Shown: positions 18,420 through 27,469, counted from the stretch's first letter. The stretch is 64,000 nt of DNA from an uncultured Roseibium sp. (GCF_947494555.1 NZ_CANLVF010000001.1:124001-188000); one strand, 5' to 3'. The notes: a model not told the origin generated them from the sequence alone. Translations and numbers: made by a program.

Positions 18420-19069
18420 AGGTCAACCTCCATGTCATGAAAAAGAGCGTCCTGGTGGACGAGCTCGCCGAACAGCCGGCTTGTCAGTGTGAGTGAGAAC
18501 AGAAAGCGCGTGTCGCCGAGGTCCCGGTGCGTGATCGTCAGATCACCGGGGCTCAGGCACGATGGCAGCCGGAGGCGCAAGGAACCGATCTGCAGAAAAT
18601 AATGATCACTCCTGAACACAAGGGCGTCGTGCTCGGCAGCGACCTGAAGGGCCATGCCGATACCATACCCTATGTATTCCTCAATTCCGGTAGGACCGGC
18701 AAAGCGCTTCGAGCTATGGATTACCTGCGGAAAGCCTGCCGCGCGACCATACTGGCGGATCCAGAATTGGCCTTCACCGGCGCAATCCTCGGTGACCGTG
18801 ACGACTGCCGGCTGCTGAAGGGAGGACATGTCGTGCGGCAACGGGCCGCCAACCAGTCGTGCAAGCTGCGACAGGAGATATCCGGGTAAGGTTCTGCGCA
18901 TTGCGACAACTTCACCCTGATAGACAACGCTGGCCCCGCCTCTCAGGCGTTTGCCGAAGCGATTGCGGACGGAAAGCGGGAGAGTGTTCCAGGCGCCTTC
19001 GCCCAATAGCTCCCGGAACCGGGTATCGGGAACGATGTCGCAATGTCTGGCAGCGAAGTTTTGCTGCAT
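18416..19069 (-). CDS. DUF4166 domain protein
   Basis: 217 residues matching DUF4166: LPLSVRNRFGKRL near the start, then VVYQGEVVAMRRTLPGYLLS and a C-terminal beta-rich half. DUF4166 often occurs beside or fused to SDR or saccharopine-dehydrogenase-like proteins, as here, where it overlaps the TIGR01777 gene by four bases. Biochemical role unknown. No signal peptide. It forms an operon with the GbsR-type regulator upstream. Confidence 0.75.
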   Translation of the reverse strand: MQQNFAARHCDIVPDTRFRELLGEGAWNTLPLSVRNRFGKRLRGGASVVYQGEVVAMRRTLPGYLLSQLARLVGGPLPHDMSSLQQPAVVTVTEDCAGEGQFWIRQYGRAAGFPQVIHSSKRFAGPTGIEEYIGYGIGMALQVAAEHDALVFRSDHYFLQIGSLRLRLPSCLSPGDLTITHRDLGDTRFLFSLTLTSRLFGELVHQDALFHDMEVDL

Positions 19070-19138
19070 CTTACGCCCTTTCCTGTTTAATCCGTTGTTT
19101 CTGTAAAGAGAGAAATAAAAGGGTAAAAAAATTTGACC

Positions 19139-19699
19139 CTATTTCGCCTTGCCGCCGCCGATCTTCAGAAGCGTCAGAACCTTGTTTCCCATTTTCATCA
19201 AAGCCGCCAGATTGGATTTCGGAACGCTCAGCATCTGGGCTGACCAGCGATCAGCGGTTGTCAAAAAGTCCTGCATTGCGTGCATCCGCTTGAGAACGTC
19301 GTGATCGAGATTCTTTTCATTCTCGGCCTGCGAAACGCACATGTCGATTGCGCGGATCGCGGGGTCTATTTCGCGCTCTTTGCGGCCCCGGGCGATCAGA
19401 AGGGCCATTTCCCATACATCCGTTTCTGCAACGAAATGCTCCCGCCGGTCACCGGCGACCGGAACCCGCTGGATCAACCGCCAGCCAACGAGTTCCTTCA
19501 AGGAGTTGGAAACGTTCGATCGCGCAATCCCAAGCTCTTCCGAGATCTGTTCCGCGTTGAGCGGCTCCGTGCTCAGATAGAGCAGGGCATGGATCTGGGC
19601 TACGGACCGGTTTACGCCCCATTGGCTGCCCATATCGCCCCAATAGAGAATGAACTGGGATTTTGCGCTTGCGTCGTTTCTGTCGGTAGTTTCTGTCAT
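19139..19699 (-). CDS. GbsR/MarR-family transcription regulator
   Basis: 186 residues, GbsR type: start SQFILYWGDMGSQWGVNRSV, winged-helix region LNAEQISEELGIARSNVSNSLKELVGWRLI at about 47-76, wing VPVAGDRREHFVAETDVW. Members of this family control membrane or osmolyte genes; here the partners are the DUF4166 and TIGR01777 genes 70 bases downstream on the same strand, so local autoregulated control is likely. The inducer is unknown. Confidence 0.85.
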   Translation of the reverse strand: MTETTDRNDASAKSQFILYWGDMGSQWGVNRSVAQIHALLYLSTEPLNAEQISEELGIARSNVSNSLKELVGWRLIQRVPVAGDRREHFVAETDVWEMALLIARGRKEREIDPAIRAIDMCVSQAENEKNLDHDVLKRMHAMQDFLTTADRWSAQMLSVPKSNLAALMKMGNKVLTLLKIGGGKAK

Positions 19700-19942
19700 G
19701 ACAGAAATATCGGATCAAATTGAACGAGAGTCAAGTCCTGTCGAAAACATCGGTAAGTTGCGAGGTCGGATCTCGCAGACACATTAGGTCATACAGAAGA
19801 GGGATCGACCCGCACGCCACGCCAATTTGCAAGAGAATGTATGGGATCGAGTGACAGATGTGGACCATGCGAGTGAATGGTTGACCCCTATGAGGCGTTG
19901 GAACAAAATAAGAACATGATCGTTGAAGCAGGAGTGAGGGCA

Positions 19943-20401
19943 ATGAACAGTCTGAATCAGTACAAGGCCAAATCGGGTACTTTCGTTCCGGTCTGGACGC
20001 TGGAGATCCAAACATTGCCGGAAGATACCGACCGGATCCTGGATGAGGTCAAAAAGGTCTATCCATTGCGGTTTGGCCGTTATCAGCGCAATGCAAGCAT
20101 CTCGGCCGTCGGCAAGGAAACGGCGCAACCGGAGCCGGGCTCGACAACAACCACACATGTGGACGCGTTTGAAGCGGGCACCACGGAGACCTATCCGATG
20201 GTTGAACTCAAGATTTCCATCGAAAGAGATCTTGAAACCCTTGAGAAGGTGATGGATGCGATCCACTATTCTCATCACTACGAAGAACCGGTGATTTTCT
20301 TGCGCGAAGACTGGGCGAGCAGGGCGGCCTACAATCCTCAAAGCGATAATCCGAACCGCTGGTGGAACAACGGGCGAGGGCTTCCCGAACGGATATCCTG
20401 A
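19943..20401 (+). CDS. Hypothetical protein with NIF3/CutA-like HxYEEP segment
   Basis: 152 residues from the ATG at 19943, which has GGAGTGAGGG upstream; the longer frame to 19877 lacks such a site. Cytosolic, with two similar alpha/beta parts: EIQTLPEDTDRILDEVKK and ELKISIERDLETLEKVMDAI. The phrase IHYSHHYEEPVIF resembles the HPYEEP element of NIF3- or CutA-like domains. I cannot assign a function. Convergent with the cyclase gene. Confidence 0.6.
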   Translation: MNSLNQYKAKSGTFVPVWTLEIQTLPEDTDRILDEVKKVYPLRFGRYQRNASISAVGKETAQPEPGSTTTTHVDAFEAGTTETYPMVELKISIERDLETLEKVMDAIHYSHHYEEPVIFLREDWASRAAYNPQSDNPNRWWNNGRGLPERIS

Positions 20402-20517
20402 TCTCAAGGCACTCCTGTCTCAAAGTCTGTCAGAGTGACCGCGCGCGGCCTGGAAAGACGCTGAAAAGACGGACCCGCGTGAAACCGAGTGGCTCGCGCC
20501 TGCCAACAGAGGCCTGG

Positions 20518-21672
20518 TCAGCCCGGCTTTTCGGGCGAAAAGACTTCCACAGGCTCGACCACGCCTTTCAATTGGTGGTTTCCAAGGGAACGCCAGGACA
20601 AAGAGGAACACTCGACAAAATCACGTGTTGCCAGAACGGTCTCATCAAGTGTGGAGCACAAACCTTCGACCCGGCTGGCGATGTTGACGGAGGACCCGAT
20701 GACGGTGAAATCGAGTCGGTTGCCGCCGCCGATATTTCCATAAAATACCGAACCGGGGTGAAGACCTATTCCGAAATCGATTTCGTGTGACGCATCCTTT
20801 GCGCCAGTGAGGTCTAAAGCTGCGGCCTCGGCCCGCGCCACGGCATCGCTGACATCATCCTTATAGGGGAAGATTGCGAGCAGCGCATCGCCGATAAATT
20901 TGAGAACCTCGCCAGAATGCTCTTCAATCGCCTTCGTCAACTGTCCGAAATAGTCATTCAGCAGTATCAGAAGTGCGTCTTCGCTGCGCGACTGCGCAAG
21001 CCGGGTGAAGCCGCGAAGGTCTGAAAACCAGATGACCGCATCGATATGACTGCCGTCGCCACGCGCGATTTCGCCGTCCAGTACCCTGAGGCCCGCCCGT
21101 TTTCCGACATAGGTTTCCATAAGTGTCTTGGCGGTGTTGCGCGCAATAAAACCTTCAAAAACAAGAGTCAGTGCCGGGATCGTCGCGCCAACCAGTGTGG
21201 CGTCCTGTTCATTGAACCCGCCCGGTGCTTTCGTTGCGAGCGTCAGGACCTTGTAGGTTTCGTCTGAAAACTGAAGGGGGAGCGCTTCATACTGTGTATA
21301 GCCTTCGGCCCACAGATCCTCTCCGATGGGATAAAGGTTGCGATCCTCCTGCCGATCAAGTCTAAGCGACGAAGCTTCGCCATGCGTATAGATCTTGTGG
21401 ATGGGGCTTGCCTTGAGAATTTCCATCTGATCCGGTGTGTAGGTAAACCAACGCTGCTGTGGGCCTCCCGCAACGTCCCAGAAGACAAAGGAAGATTGAG
21501 CGATCGGGTGCAGGATCGGTGCGCCGAGTGTCGAACGGTCAACCTGAATGCCCGTCTCGCGCAGTTTGAGCGTGTAGCCGTGAAGCAGTGCTGCAGGCGA
21601 CTCCTGGCGCGGACCTTCGATCATCAACCAGCGCGTGACTTCGTCGCCGGCGGATCCTGGGAATGTACTCAT
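20518..21672 (-). CDS. Class III adenylate/guanylate cyclase
   Basis: 384 residues from the ATG at 21672 (MSTFPGSAG), which has GGAGGCAGAAGGA upstream; the frame to 21711 lacks a site. The N-terminal 180 residues look like a GAF-type sensor. The C-terminal cyclase domain has both metal aspartates, in VIWFSDLRGFTRL and KFIGDALLAIF, and the VIGSSVNIASRVE element. It makes cAMP (or cGMP) from the nucleoside triphosphate in response to an unknown cytosolic signal. No membrane segment. Divergent from the TetR gene at 21865. Confidence 0.85.
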   Translation of the reverse strand: MSTFPGSAGDEVTRWLMIEGPRQESPAALLHGYTLKLRETGIQVDRSTLGAPILHPIAQSSFVFWDVAGGPQQRWFTYTPDQMEILKASPIHKIYTHGEASSLRLDRQEDRNLYPIGEDLWAEGYTQYEALPLQFSDETYKVLTLATKAPGGFNEQDATLVGATIPALTLVFEGFIARNTAKTLMETYVGKRAGLRVLDGEIARGDGSHIDAVIWFSDLRGFTRLAQSRSEDALLILLNDYFGQLTKAIEEHSGEVLKFIGDALLAIFPYKDDVSDAVARAEAAALDLTGAKDASHEIDFGIGLHPGSVFYGNIGGGNRLDFTVIGSSVNIASRVEGLCSTLDETVLATRDFVECSSLSWRSLGNHQLKGVVEPVEVFSPEKPG

Positions 21673-21806
21673 TCCTTCTGCCTCCCAAATCGTGACGGAA
21701 CACGACCGCAAAACCCATTAATTCCTCAAACGGAGGCCGAACGGAAGGCCATTGTCCAATCATGCATCCGATGGTCCACCGCCCTTAAAGGAGTTTCACT
21801 GGCCTA

Positions 21807-21860
21807 ATGCGTACGCTAGCGTATAGTGTTGACGTAGAGTCAACATCAATCTGTACGCAT
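21807..21860. promoter_or_regulatory. Nested palindromes in the cyclase/tetR divergent promoter
   Basis: Three symmetric elements: ATGCGTAC at 21807-21814 pairs with GTACGCAT at 21853-21860; TACGCTAGCGTA at 21812-21823 is a perfect 12-base palindrome; GTTGAC-N5-GTCAAC spans 21828-21844. The TetR gene begins five bases later, so these are likely its operator(s). Confidence 0.6.
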
Positions 21861-21864
21861 CCGT

Positions 21865-22422
21865 ATGGAAAGGCAAATGAGCAAGGCACGATTAGGCAAA
21901 GGCGATTGGATACAGGCCGGAATGCGCGCGTTGGCCATGTCCGGAATTGGTGCTGTGCGTGCGGAAGCCCTTGCACGCACGCTTCAGACGACTAAAGGCT
22001 CCTTCTACTGGCATTTCAAAGACATCAAGGACTTCCGGCAACAGATCCTCGATGGATGGCAAAACTCCCAGGCCGACGAAATCATCCGTCGCATTGCGGA
22101 TCATGAGCCAGGGATCGACCGTCTACGAGCTCTTGTAGGACTGGCGTCCGAAGTGCGGCCGACCGATTTGTCGGTCAAGGCCGAACTGGCAATACGGGAA
22201 TGGGCGCGGCACGATCCCGAGGCAGCCAAACGCGTTGCTGAAGTCGATACAAAACGTCTGGATTACCTCAGCGAACAGTTTCAAGTTCTCGGCTTCAGCG
22301 ACAGACGCTTCGCACTCGACCTTTATACGAACTATCTGGGTTTTCGTATGCTCTCGTCCACTATGGATCTGGACGTTGCTGGGCATCTGGAGTTTGTTTT
22401 GTCGAGACTGCTCGACAGATGA
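21865..22422 (+). CDS. TetR/AcrR-family regulator
   Basis: 185 residues. N-terminal helix-turn-helix: WIQAGMRALAMSGIGAVRAE, then ARTLQTTKGSFYWHFKDIKDF, the TetR signature. The C-terminal ligand domain (about 70-185) has no named ligand. An inner ATG (21877) is an equally good start. Unusual palindromes fill the 60 bases before the gene, suggesting autoregulation and possible control of the divergent cyclase. Confidence 0.85.
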   Translation: MERQMSKARLGKGDWIQAGMRALAMSGIGAVRAEALARTLQTTKGSFYWHFKDIKDFRQQILDGWQNSQADEIIRRIADHEPGIDRLRALVGLASEVRPTDLSVKAELAIREWARHDPEAAKRVAEVDTKRLDYLSEQFQVLGFSDRRFALDLYTNYLGFRMLSSTMDLDVAGHLEFVLSRLLDR

Positions 22423-22648
22423 ATTGCAAAGCACAGATGAGTCCGCTTGGGGCAAAAGTTACGGACCGATTAGCGAACCATCGGGAGCAGCTTTTGGGAG
22501 GTCCCGTCTTCAGAAACGGTGAGAGCAGCGCAGAAGAAGATGCAACCAAAAATCATCTTTAAATTTTATCTGTAAAAGTGTGATGTCAATCACTGTATAA
22601 CATGACGTGGTTTGTTAATGTTGCTTTGTATCCAACAAACTATTTAAA

Positions 22649-22963
22649 ATGGTCACTAGAAATTCGATTATTACTTTGATTTTAACGACGGCAATGGTTT
22701 CTGGTTCGCCAGTGGCTAGTATTGCGCCGTCAACCCAATTTAAAGCCGCGCAGGGAACTGCAAAAGGTTTCGGCCTTAAGGCGAGAGAAAAGAGAATGAG
22801 TTGACCGACCTATATTGCCGTTCGGATGGCGGTTCGTTGACCTCCAACTGTACCGTGGCAGTGCGGCGATCAGTTTGAAGCTGATTGTGTGCTCCGTGGC
22901 GGTACAATATCCGAAACTCGGGACTGGGGCGGTAAAACCTGTTACGAGCCAGGCTACCAGTAA
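22649..22963 (+). pseudogene. Small secreted Cys-rich protein gene broken by paired frameshifts
   Basis: Reading from ATG 22649 gives a signal-peptide-like start (NSIITLILTTAMVSGSPVAS) but stops at 22802. The next frame then reads KENELTDLYCRSDGGSLTSN up to about 22850. After that the first frame resumes (CGDQFEADCVLRGGTI and GGKTCYEPGYQ) to TAA 22961-22963, and a strong terminator follows 13 bases later. Entry and exit frames are the same, so two compensating indels would restore about 104 residues with five or more Cys. Either a decayed gene or sequence errors. No family recognised; the region from 22423 otherwise looks non-coding. Confidence 0.45.
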
Positions 22964-22976
22964 TCCCATGGTCTTT

Positions 22977-23006
22977 CCCCTCGCTGGAAACAGCGAGGGG
23001 ATTTTC
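22977..23006 (+). terminator. Strong Rho-independent terminator
   Basis: Ten-base-pair stem CCCCTCGCTG / CAGCGAGGGG with a GAAA tetraloop (22977-23000) followed by ATTTTC. It closes the frame-broken small gene, supporting that this was a real transcription unit. Confidence 0.85.
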
Positions 23007-23236
23007 GTTGTTCCTCAAACTCAAAGCGTTCGTCGCTACGCGTGGATCTTTTTCCGCCGGGGTTTTGTTGCAAGCCTACATGCGTAAGCCTGATCAAAAG
23101 TTATCCGGCTAAGTTCAATAGCGAATGACGCGGATCAAAGCCCGCTTGCGCAGCATCAGCCATCGCAGTCTTAGACTTAAGCTCTAAGGACTGCTGTTGC
23201 CGGCATGGTCCCGAGAAGAAATCTTGTCGAGCCCGT
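23007..23236. other. Non-coding interval after the terminator
   Basis: 230 bases between the terminator and the convergent DUF4240 gene. No ORF with coding character, hairpin or repeat stood out. Confidence 0.4.
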
Positions 23237-24352
23237 TTAATCGCCAAGGGCGGCAACAACGCGCGGCAACCGATCCGGGACATCTTCTTCACGCCAGTCA
23301 GTTCCGGTCAGGCGAAGCGGAGGCCGTTTTTTTCGATTCAGCGCCTTTCCCGTCCGCATTTCATAGGCTAGCGAAGGTATATCGCGCAGGGCATCGCAAG
23401 GGCTTGTATCTTCGCCGAAAAGAGTGACGTCAAATGCGTCCGGGTCCTTGAGGACGGCCTCAAAAACGTCTCTTCCCTGGAGAATGAGCCAGCATCTGAA
23501 ACCTTCGAAATCATCATCGGAGCAGCCGCCGCGCAAAAGAACGGCGAGAGACCAGACGTCATCGCGGTAAGCGCGTGCGTCCAGATCATGGAACAATTCG
23601 TCAAATGCCTTGATCGCCCTTGCCTTGAAGCTCGCAAGTCTGTCGGTTGCCGCCTCAATCTGCTCGAGCGCTCCGCTTTCGCCCGGGGTTCCGATGATTT
23701 CCCAGAAGAGATCGATGTCCATGACGCGCGGATCCGGTTTACCCTTCCGGCGGCGCCGTTGTTCCTGTTCGATTTCCGCCCGATCGGCAGCAAGACGTCC
23801 AAGTTGCGCTGACGTTGCTCCCGATCGAAGGAAAAAGTCGTGTACTTCGTCCATCATCGCGAGAACTTCGGCCTTGCGGTGTGCGATTCCGTTGATCATT
23901 TTCTCAAATGACTTTTGCTGCTGCTTTTCGCTTACGGACCAGTTCGGCGACTTCCTGAACCCGCGTTTGCGCTCATCGATCAGAAACCAGAAAGAGGGTT
24001 TTTCCAAAGCAAGGTAGTAGCGGCAGATGCGAATGACGCGCTGCCCTTGCCCGTCGCGCAGCAGGCGCTCCAAAACATCGTGAATGAGATCGTTCTTGTT
24101 CGGGTCCCACTGGTGAACCGTGTGCGTATAATGGGCTTCGATCTCATCATACAGGCCAAGCGCAAAGTAGGCGTCCTCAAGCGCAATGGCCGCCGGTTCG
24201 AAGCAATCTCTGGATCTGTCCCACTCGCGATAGAGGCGGCCTTCGCGGTGCAAGGCCGCAATGAGATCCCTCAACCGTTCAAAGTCTTTCGAAAGATCGT
24301 CATAACTTGGATCAAACGCTTCATTTTCCGAAATCGAGATCTGTTCCTGCAT
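23237..24352 (-). CDS. DUF4240 domain protein
   Basis: 371 residues. The C-terminal half has the DUF4240 pattern: DIDLFWEIIG, then AFDELFHDLDARAYRDDVW, GGCSDDDFEGFRCWLILQGR and a final acidic part. The N-terminal half is helical with a repeat-like build (ERLRDLIAALHREGRLYREW, EDAYFALGLYDEIEAHY) and a basic middle (EQEQRRRRKGKPD). Function unknown; cytosolic. It stands alone between the small broken gene and the GlxA-type regulator. Confidence 0.7.
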   Translation of the reverse strand: MQEQISISENEAFDPSYDDLSKDFERLRDLIAALHREGRLYREWDRSRDCFEPAAIALEDAYFALGLYDEIEAHYTHTVHQWDPNKNDLIHDVLERLLRDGQGQRVIRICRYYLALEKPSFWFLIDERKRGFRKSPNWSVSEKQQQKSFEKMINGIAHRKAEVLAMMDEVHDFFLRSGATSAQLGRLAADRAEIEQEQRRRRKGKPDPRVMDIDLFWEIIGTPGESGALEQIEAATDRLASFKARAIKAFDELFHDLDARAYRDDVWSLAVLLRGGCSDDDFEGFRCWLILQGRDVFEAVLKDPDAFDVTLFGEDTSPCDALRDIPSLAYEMRTGKALNRKKRPPLRLTGTDWREEDVPDRLPRVVAALGD

Positions 24353-24469
24353 CTTGAAAGCGTCTTTGTCGTGTTAACCCGGCGACCGGAGGATGGGGGC
24401 AGGAAGTGAAGAAAACGGGAAACATATTGCTAGAATTGCGAGGACCTTGAGCGCAGTTGCCGAAAGACA

Positions 24470-25480
24470 TCACGGCAGGCGGGCTCTGAAGCCTTGTCGA
24501 TAGTCTGAAGGCGATACATTCAAAAGTCTCAGGAAAGTGCGGCGCATGCGCTCTTCGTCGTTGAAACCCGTCCGAACGGCGACCTGTTTCACCGTCAAAT
24601 CCGTTGTTTCCAGAAGCTCTTTGGCAGCGTCTGTTCGGATGGCCTCAACGGCTTTAGCGGGCGTTAAACCCGTCTGTTTCGTATAAAGTCTCGCAAAGTT
24701 ACGGGCGCTCATGTTCACCCGCTCTGCCAGAGCTTCGACCCGAAGATCCTTTTCCATATTTTCCGCAATCCAATGGTGCAGGGTCTCAAACCGTCCCCCG
24801 GCATCGCGTATCTGGTGTCCGAGTACGGGACTGAATTGTGACTGTCCGCCGGCGCGTGCCATATGCTTCACCATTGACTGTGCCATCTCAAGCGCCGCGC
24901 GGCGCCCGAGATCCGCCGTCACAATCGCCAAGGCCATATCAATGCCTGCTGTAATTCCAGCGGAGGTCCAGATGTTTCCGTCGTTGATGAATATGGGATC
25001 GACTTCGACCTGAACATCCGGATACTGCTCTTCCAGCGTCTTGCAATCTTCCCAGTGGGTGACAGCTCTGCGCCCCTCCAGCAGACCTGCCGCCGCAAGA
25101 ACCAGGGCACCGGAGCAGACAGAACAAACCCTTTGAGAATTTCCCGCGAGCTGCCTGATGTTTTCCAGCAAAAGATCGTCGAGCATTGCCGTGTTGGCAC
25201 CCGCGCCTCCCACGACAACAAGTGTGTGGATCGCCCGGTTCAGATGCCACGTGACCGGTTGGCTCGGAATGGTGACAACCGTGTTTGTATCTACCGAGCC
25301 ACCACTGACCGATGTCACAGCACAGGTGTAGCCCCTCCGGCCTGTTTCCGGATCGCGGGCATGGCTGAAAACCTGAAGTGGTCCGACAAGGTCAAGCAGC
25401 ACGATGTCCGGATACACCACAAAGACGACGCTTCTGGGAACATCGGCCCGCATGGGTAAGTTGGCAGAAAACGAGGTCAT
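24470..25480 (-). CDS. GlxA-type regulator: DJ-1/PfpI domain plus AraC helix-turn-helix
   Basis: 336 residues. Residues about 15-190 are a class I glutamine-amidotransferase-like (DJ-1/PfpI) domain: FVVYPDIVLLDLVGPLQVF and the nucleophile-type Cys in CSVCSGALVLAAAG. Residues about 230-330 are an AraC DNA-binding domain (RVEALAERVNMSARNFARLY, then VAVRTGFNDEERMRRTFLR). Known relatives control choline, carnitine, arginine or nicotinate use; the ligand here is unknown. No obvious target lies beside it except the small operon at 25542-26139. Confidence 0.88.
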   Translation of the reverse strand: MTSFSANLPMRADVPRSVVFVVYPDIVLLDLVGPLQVFSHARDPETGRRGYTCAVTSVSGGSVDTNTVVTIPSQPVTWHLNRAIHTLVVVGGAGANTAMLDDLLLENIRQLAGNSQRVCSVCSGALVLAAAGLLEGRRAVTHWEDCKTLEEQYPDVQVEVDPIFINDGNIWTSAGITAGIDMALAIVTADLGRRAALEMAQSMVKHMARAGGQSQFSPVLGHQIRDAGGRFETLHHWIAENMEKDLRVEALAERVNMSARNFARLYTKQTGLTPAKAVEAIRTDAAKELLETTDLTVKQVAVRTGFNDEERMRRTFLRLLNVSPSDYRQGFRARLP

Positions 25481-25541
25481 CTTGTCATTCGTGCCATATC
25501 CAAACCAGGTAGTCTATCGCCAGGACAAGAGGAAAGAACAA

Positions 25542-25658
25542 ATGCTTCCGCTGAAGTCGAAGTGCGGGAGTTGTGACAAGGACTTTCCTTGGAACGCCGA
25601 CGATGCGCGTATGAGCACAATTCAGTGCGCACTTGCGTGCCCTGAGCCCGGAGACTGA
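25542..25658 (+). pseudogene. Shortened DUF1272 protein (possible remnant)
   Basis: 38 residues from ATG 25542 with AAGAGGAAAG upstream. It matches the start of DUF1272 (MLPLKSKCGSCDKDFPWNAD, then DARMSTIQC). The family is usually 60 or more residues with further Cys pairs; here it ends as ALACPEPGD, as if the middle were deleted. It may be a remnant, or a tiny zinc-knuckle protein still expressed with the phosphatase gene that begins two bases later. Confidence 0.5.
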
Positions 25659-25659
25659 T

Positions 25660-26139
25660 ATGCGTAATCTGTCTGATATTCTGAATTTCCGCCAGCTTAG
25701 CGACAAAATCACGTTGTCCGGGCAGCCTACAGAGGAGCAGCTTGCCGACATCAATGCGCTTGGGGTCACTCATGTCGTCAATCTCGGACCGCACCATAAC
25801 AAAGGGGCCCTGGCCGATGAGGCCGGCACGGTTTCCAGTCTCGGGATGGAGTATGTTTACATCCCCGTGGAATTCGACAATCCCACAGATGTGGATTTCG
25901 CGAAGTTCTGCGATGCAATCGAACGGCTTGCCGATACCAGGATCCACGTTCATTGCATTTACAATGCCCGTGTCAGCGCATTCTTTTACCGATACGCGAA
26001 AAGCGGCCGCGGGTTCTGTGAGCGCGATGTCTTTGCGCTGATGGACGGTATCTGGAGACCCGGTGACGATTGGGCTGCGTTTATCGGGCGAGAAGACGCG
26101 GTAAGGCAGCCCAACCGCTATGCGGGGGAAGACTACTAA
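25660..26139 (+). CDS. DSP/PTP-like phosphatase (DUF442 type)
   Basis: 159 residues from ATG 25660, two bases after the DUF1272 stop. Fold signatures: LSDKITLSGQPTEEQLADIN, GVTHVVNLGP, and the phosphatase loop HVHCIYNARVSAFFY. The loop reads Cys-x4-Arg rather than the canonical Cys-x5-Arg; I recall the shorter loop as usual for this subgroup. Possible substrates are phosphotyrosine, phosphoserine or small molecules. Cytosolic. Confidence 0.75.
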   Translation: MRNLSDILNFRQLSDKITLSGQPTEEQLADINALGVTHVVNLGPHHNKGALADEAGTVSSLGMEYVYIPVEFDNPTDVDFAKFCDAIERLADTRIHVHCIYNARVSAFFYRYAKSGRGFCERDVFALMDGIWRPGDDWAAFIGREDAVRQPNRYAGEDY

Positions 26140-26257
26140 ACTGCACTACATATCGGCATTTTGTGACGCCCGTTCCGGCACCGCCATGACAGAGACGGCC
26201 CATTTCCACACCCGCTCCGGAAGCGCACGACCATTTGCCGGTAACGCGACATCCATG

Positions 26258-27469
26258 TCACTGCGATCTTTCTGGCCCTGATATTACCTGGGACGAAATT
26301 ACAGCGCCGGTTTCGCGGGTGTCCTGAAGTGATGACCGGGTGTCACCGTCGATTTTGGCAAAAAACTGGATCACGATGTAGCAGCTCGACATCAGGGCGA
26401 AAATAATCAGGACATGGTCGACCTCGAAGAGGTTTGCCAGGTGCCCGTAGATCGTCGAACCCACTATCTGGCCGACAGGCAACATGAAGAACAGCATCGC
26501 CACAACGCTTGGTGCGTGGTCTGTCGAGATGCGCGCCGCCCAAATCAGGTAAAGTCCTGTGCCTGTCATGTAAAACACGCCGAACAGGCTGGCGGCCACC
26601 AACCCAACCATTTCGGAATGTCGTGCCATGGCAAGCAACAAGGCTGACGTGCCGAGGCCGACGAAGGAAATTGAGTGGACCTCAGCCAGATCCAGCCGGC
26701 TGATGAAATCTCCGCAAAAAGCGCCAAGCAGGCCGGCGACGCCGAGGGCGATCCAAAACAGGCTGACGCCTGTGCTGTTCCAATCCGCGAGGCCGACGAG
26801 GCTGATACCTCCCCCGGTCCATATCGCGGCACTGACGATTCCGAACAGAAGTGAACTCGAAATAGCCTGATGGAGTGCGGGGGACCTGATGACAGTCTTA
26901 AAGCTCGCGTTGACATTCACTGCTTTGGTTTGCCCGGGAACGACGAAGAAAGCGGCAATGGAAATCAGGATCGAGATGAGAGCGAAGACAAGAAAACACT
27001 CTCGCCAGCTGTCGGCGAAATAAAGAGCGGTCAGGCTAGCCGCGACTATTCCAATGCCCGTGCCTGCATTGATGACGCTCACGGCGCGGTCGCGGTAGCA
27101 GGCACATGAAACGGTTACGCCGGCGACGAGCGGTGGCATGGAGAGGCCGGAACTAATGCCGATCAGCGACAAGGAAACGATGAGGCCCGTCGGTGTTGTG
27201 GCAAAACCGACCGCCGCCGCCCCAAGTGTTCCGAAAACCATGGCGATCGCGACTGTCATCCGCGGACCGAACCGTTCGGTCAGGTAAGCAGCGACGAGTA
27301 GTGCCATGCAGGTGCCGGCGTAAATGCTGGATGCCAGATAGGTCGTGTGCTGATGGTCGAGTTGAAATTCAGACTGGATCGTTGGCAGGAATTGTCCGAA
27401 GGCGAACCGCACCCCGTATGTTAAGGAAATTATCCATGCCCCGATCGCCACAAAAACGTAGCCCTTCAT
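26258..27469 (-). CDS. MFS transporter, 12 membrane segments
   Basis: 403 residues, major facilitator superfamily: YGVRFAFGQFLPTIQSEF as helix 1 and loop, then FGPRMTVAIAMVFG (motif A area), and hydrophobic segments to the end, broken by a charged middle loop near residue 185-195 (VPGQTKAVN). It resembles the oxalate:formate/monocarboxylate branch. Substrate unknown. Runs alone on the minus strand. Confidence 0.82.
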   Translation of the reverse strand: MKGYVFVAIGAWIISLTYGVRFAFGQFLPTIQSEFQLDHQHTTYLASSIYAGTCMALLVAAYLTERFGPRMTVAIAMVFGTLGAAAVGFATTPTGLIVSLSLIGISSGLSMPPLVAGVTVSCACYRDRAVSVINAGTGIGIVAASLTALYFADSWRECFLVFALISILISIAAFFVVPGQTKAVNVNASFKTVIRSPALHQAISSSLLFGIVSAAIWTGGGISLVGLADWNSTGVSLFWIALGVAGLLGAFCGDFISRLDLAEVHSISFVGLGTSALLLAMARHSEMVGLVAASLFGVFYMTGTGLYLIWAARISTDHAPSVVAMLFFMLPVGQIVGSTIYGHLANLFEVDHVLIIFALMSSCYIVIQFFAKIDGDTRSSLQDTRETGAVISSQVISGPERSQ

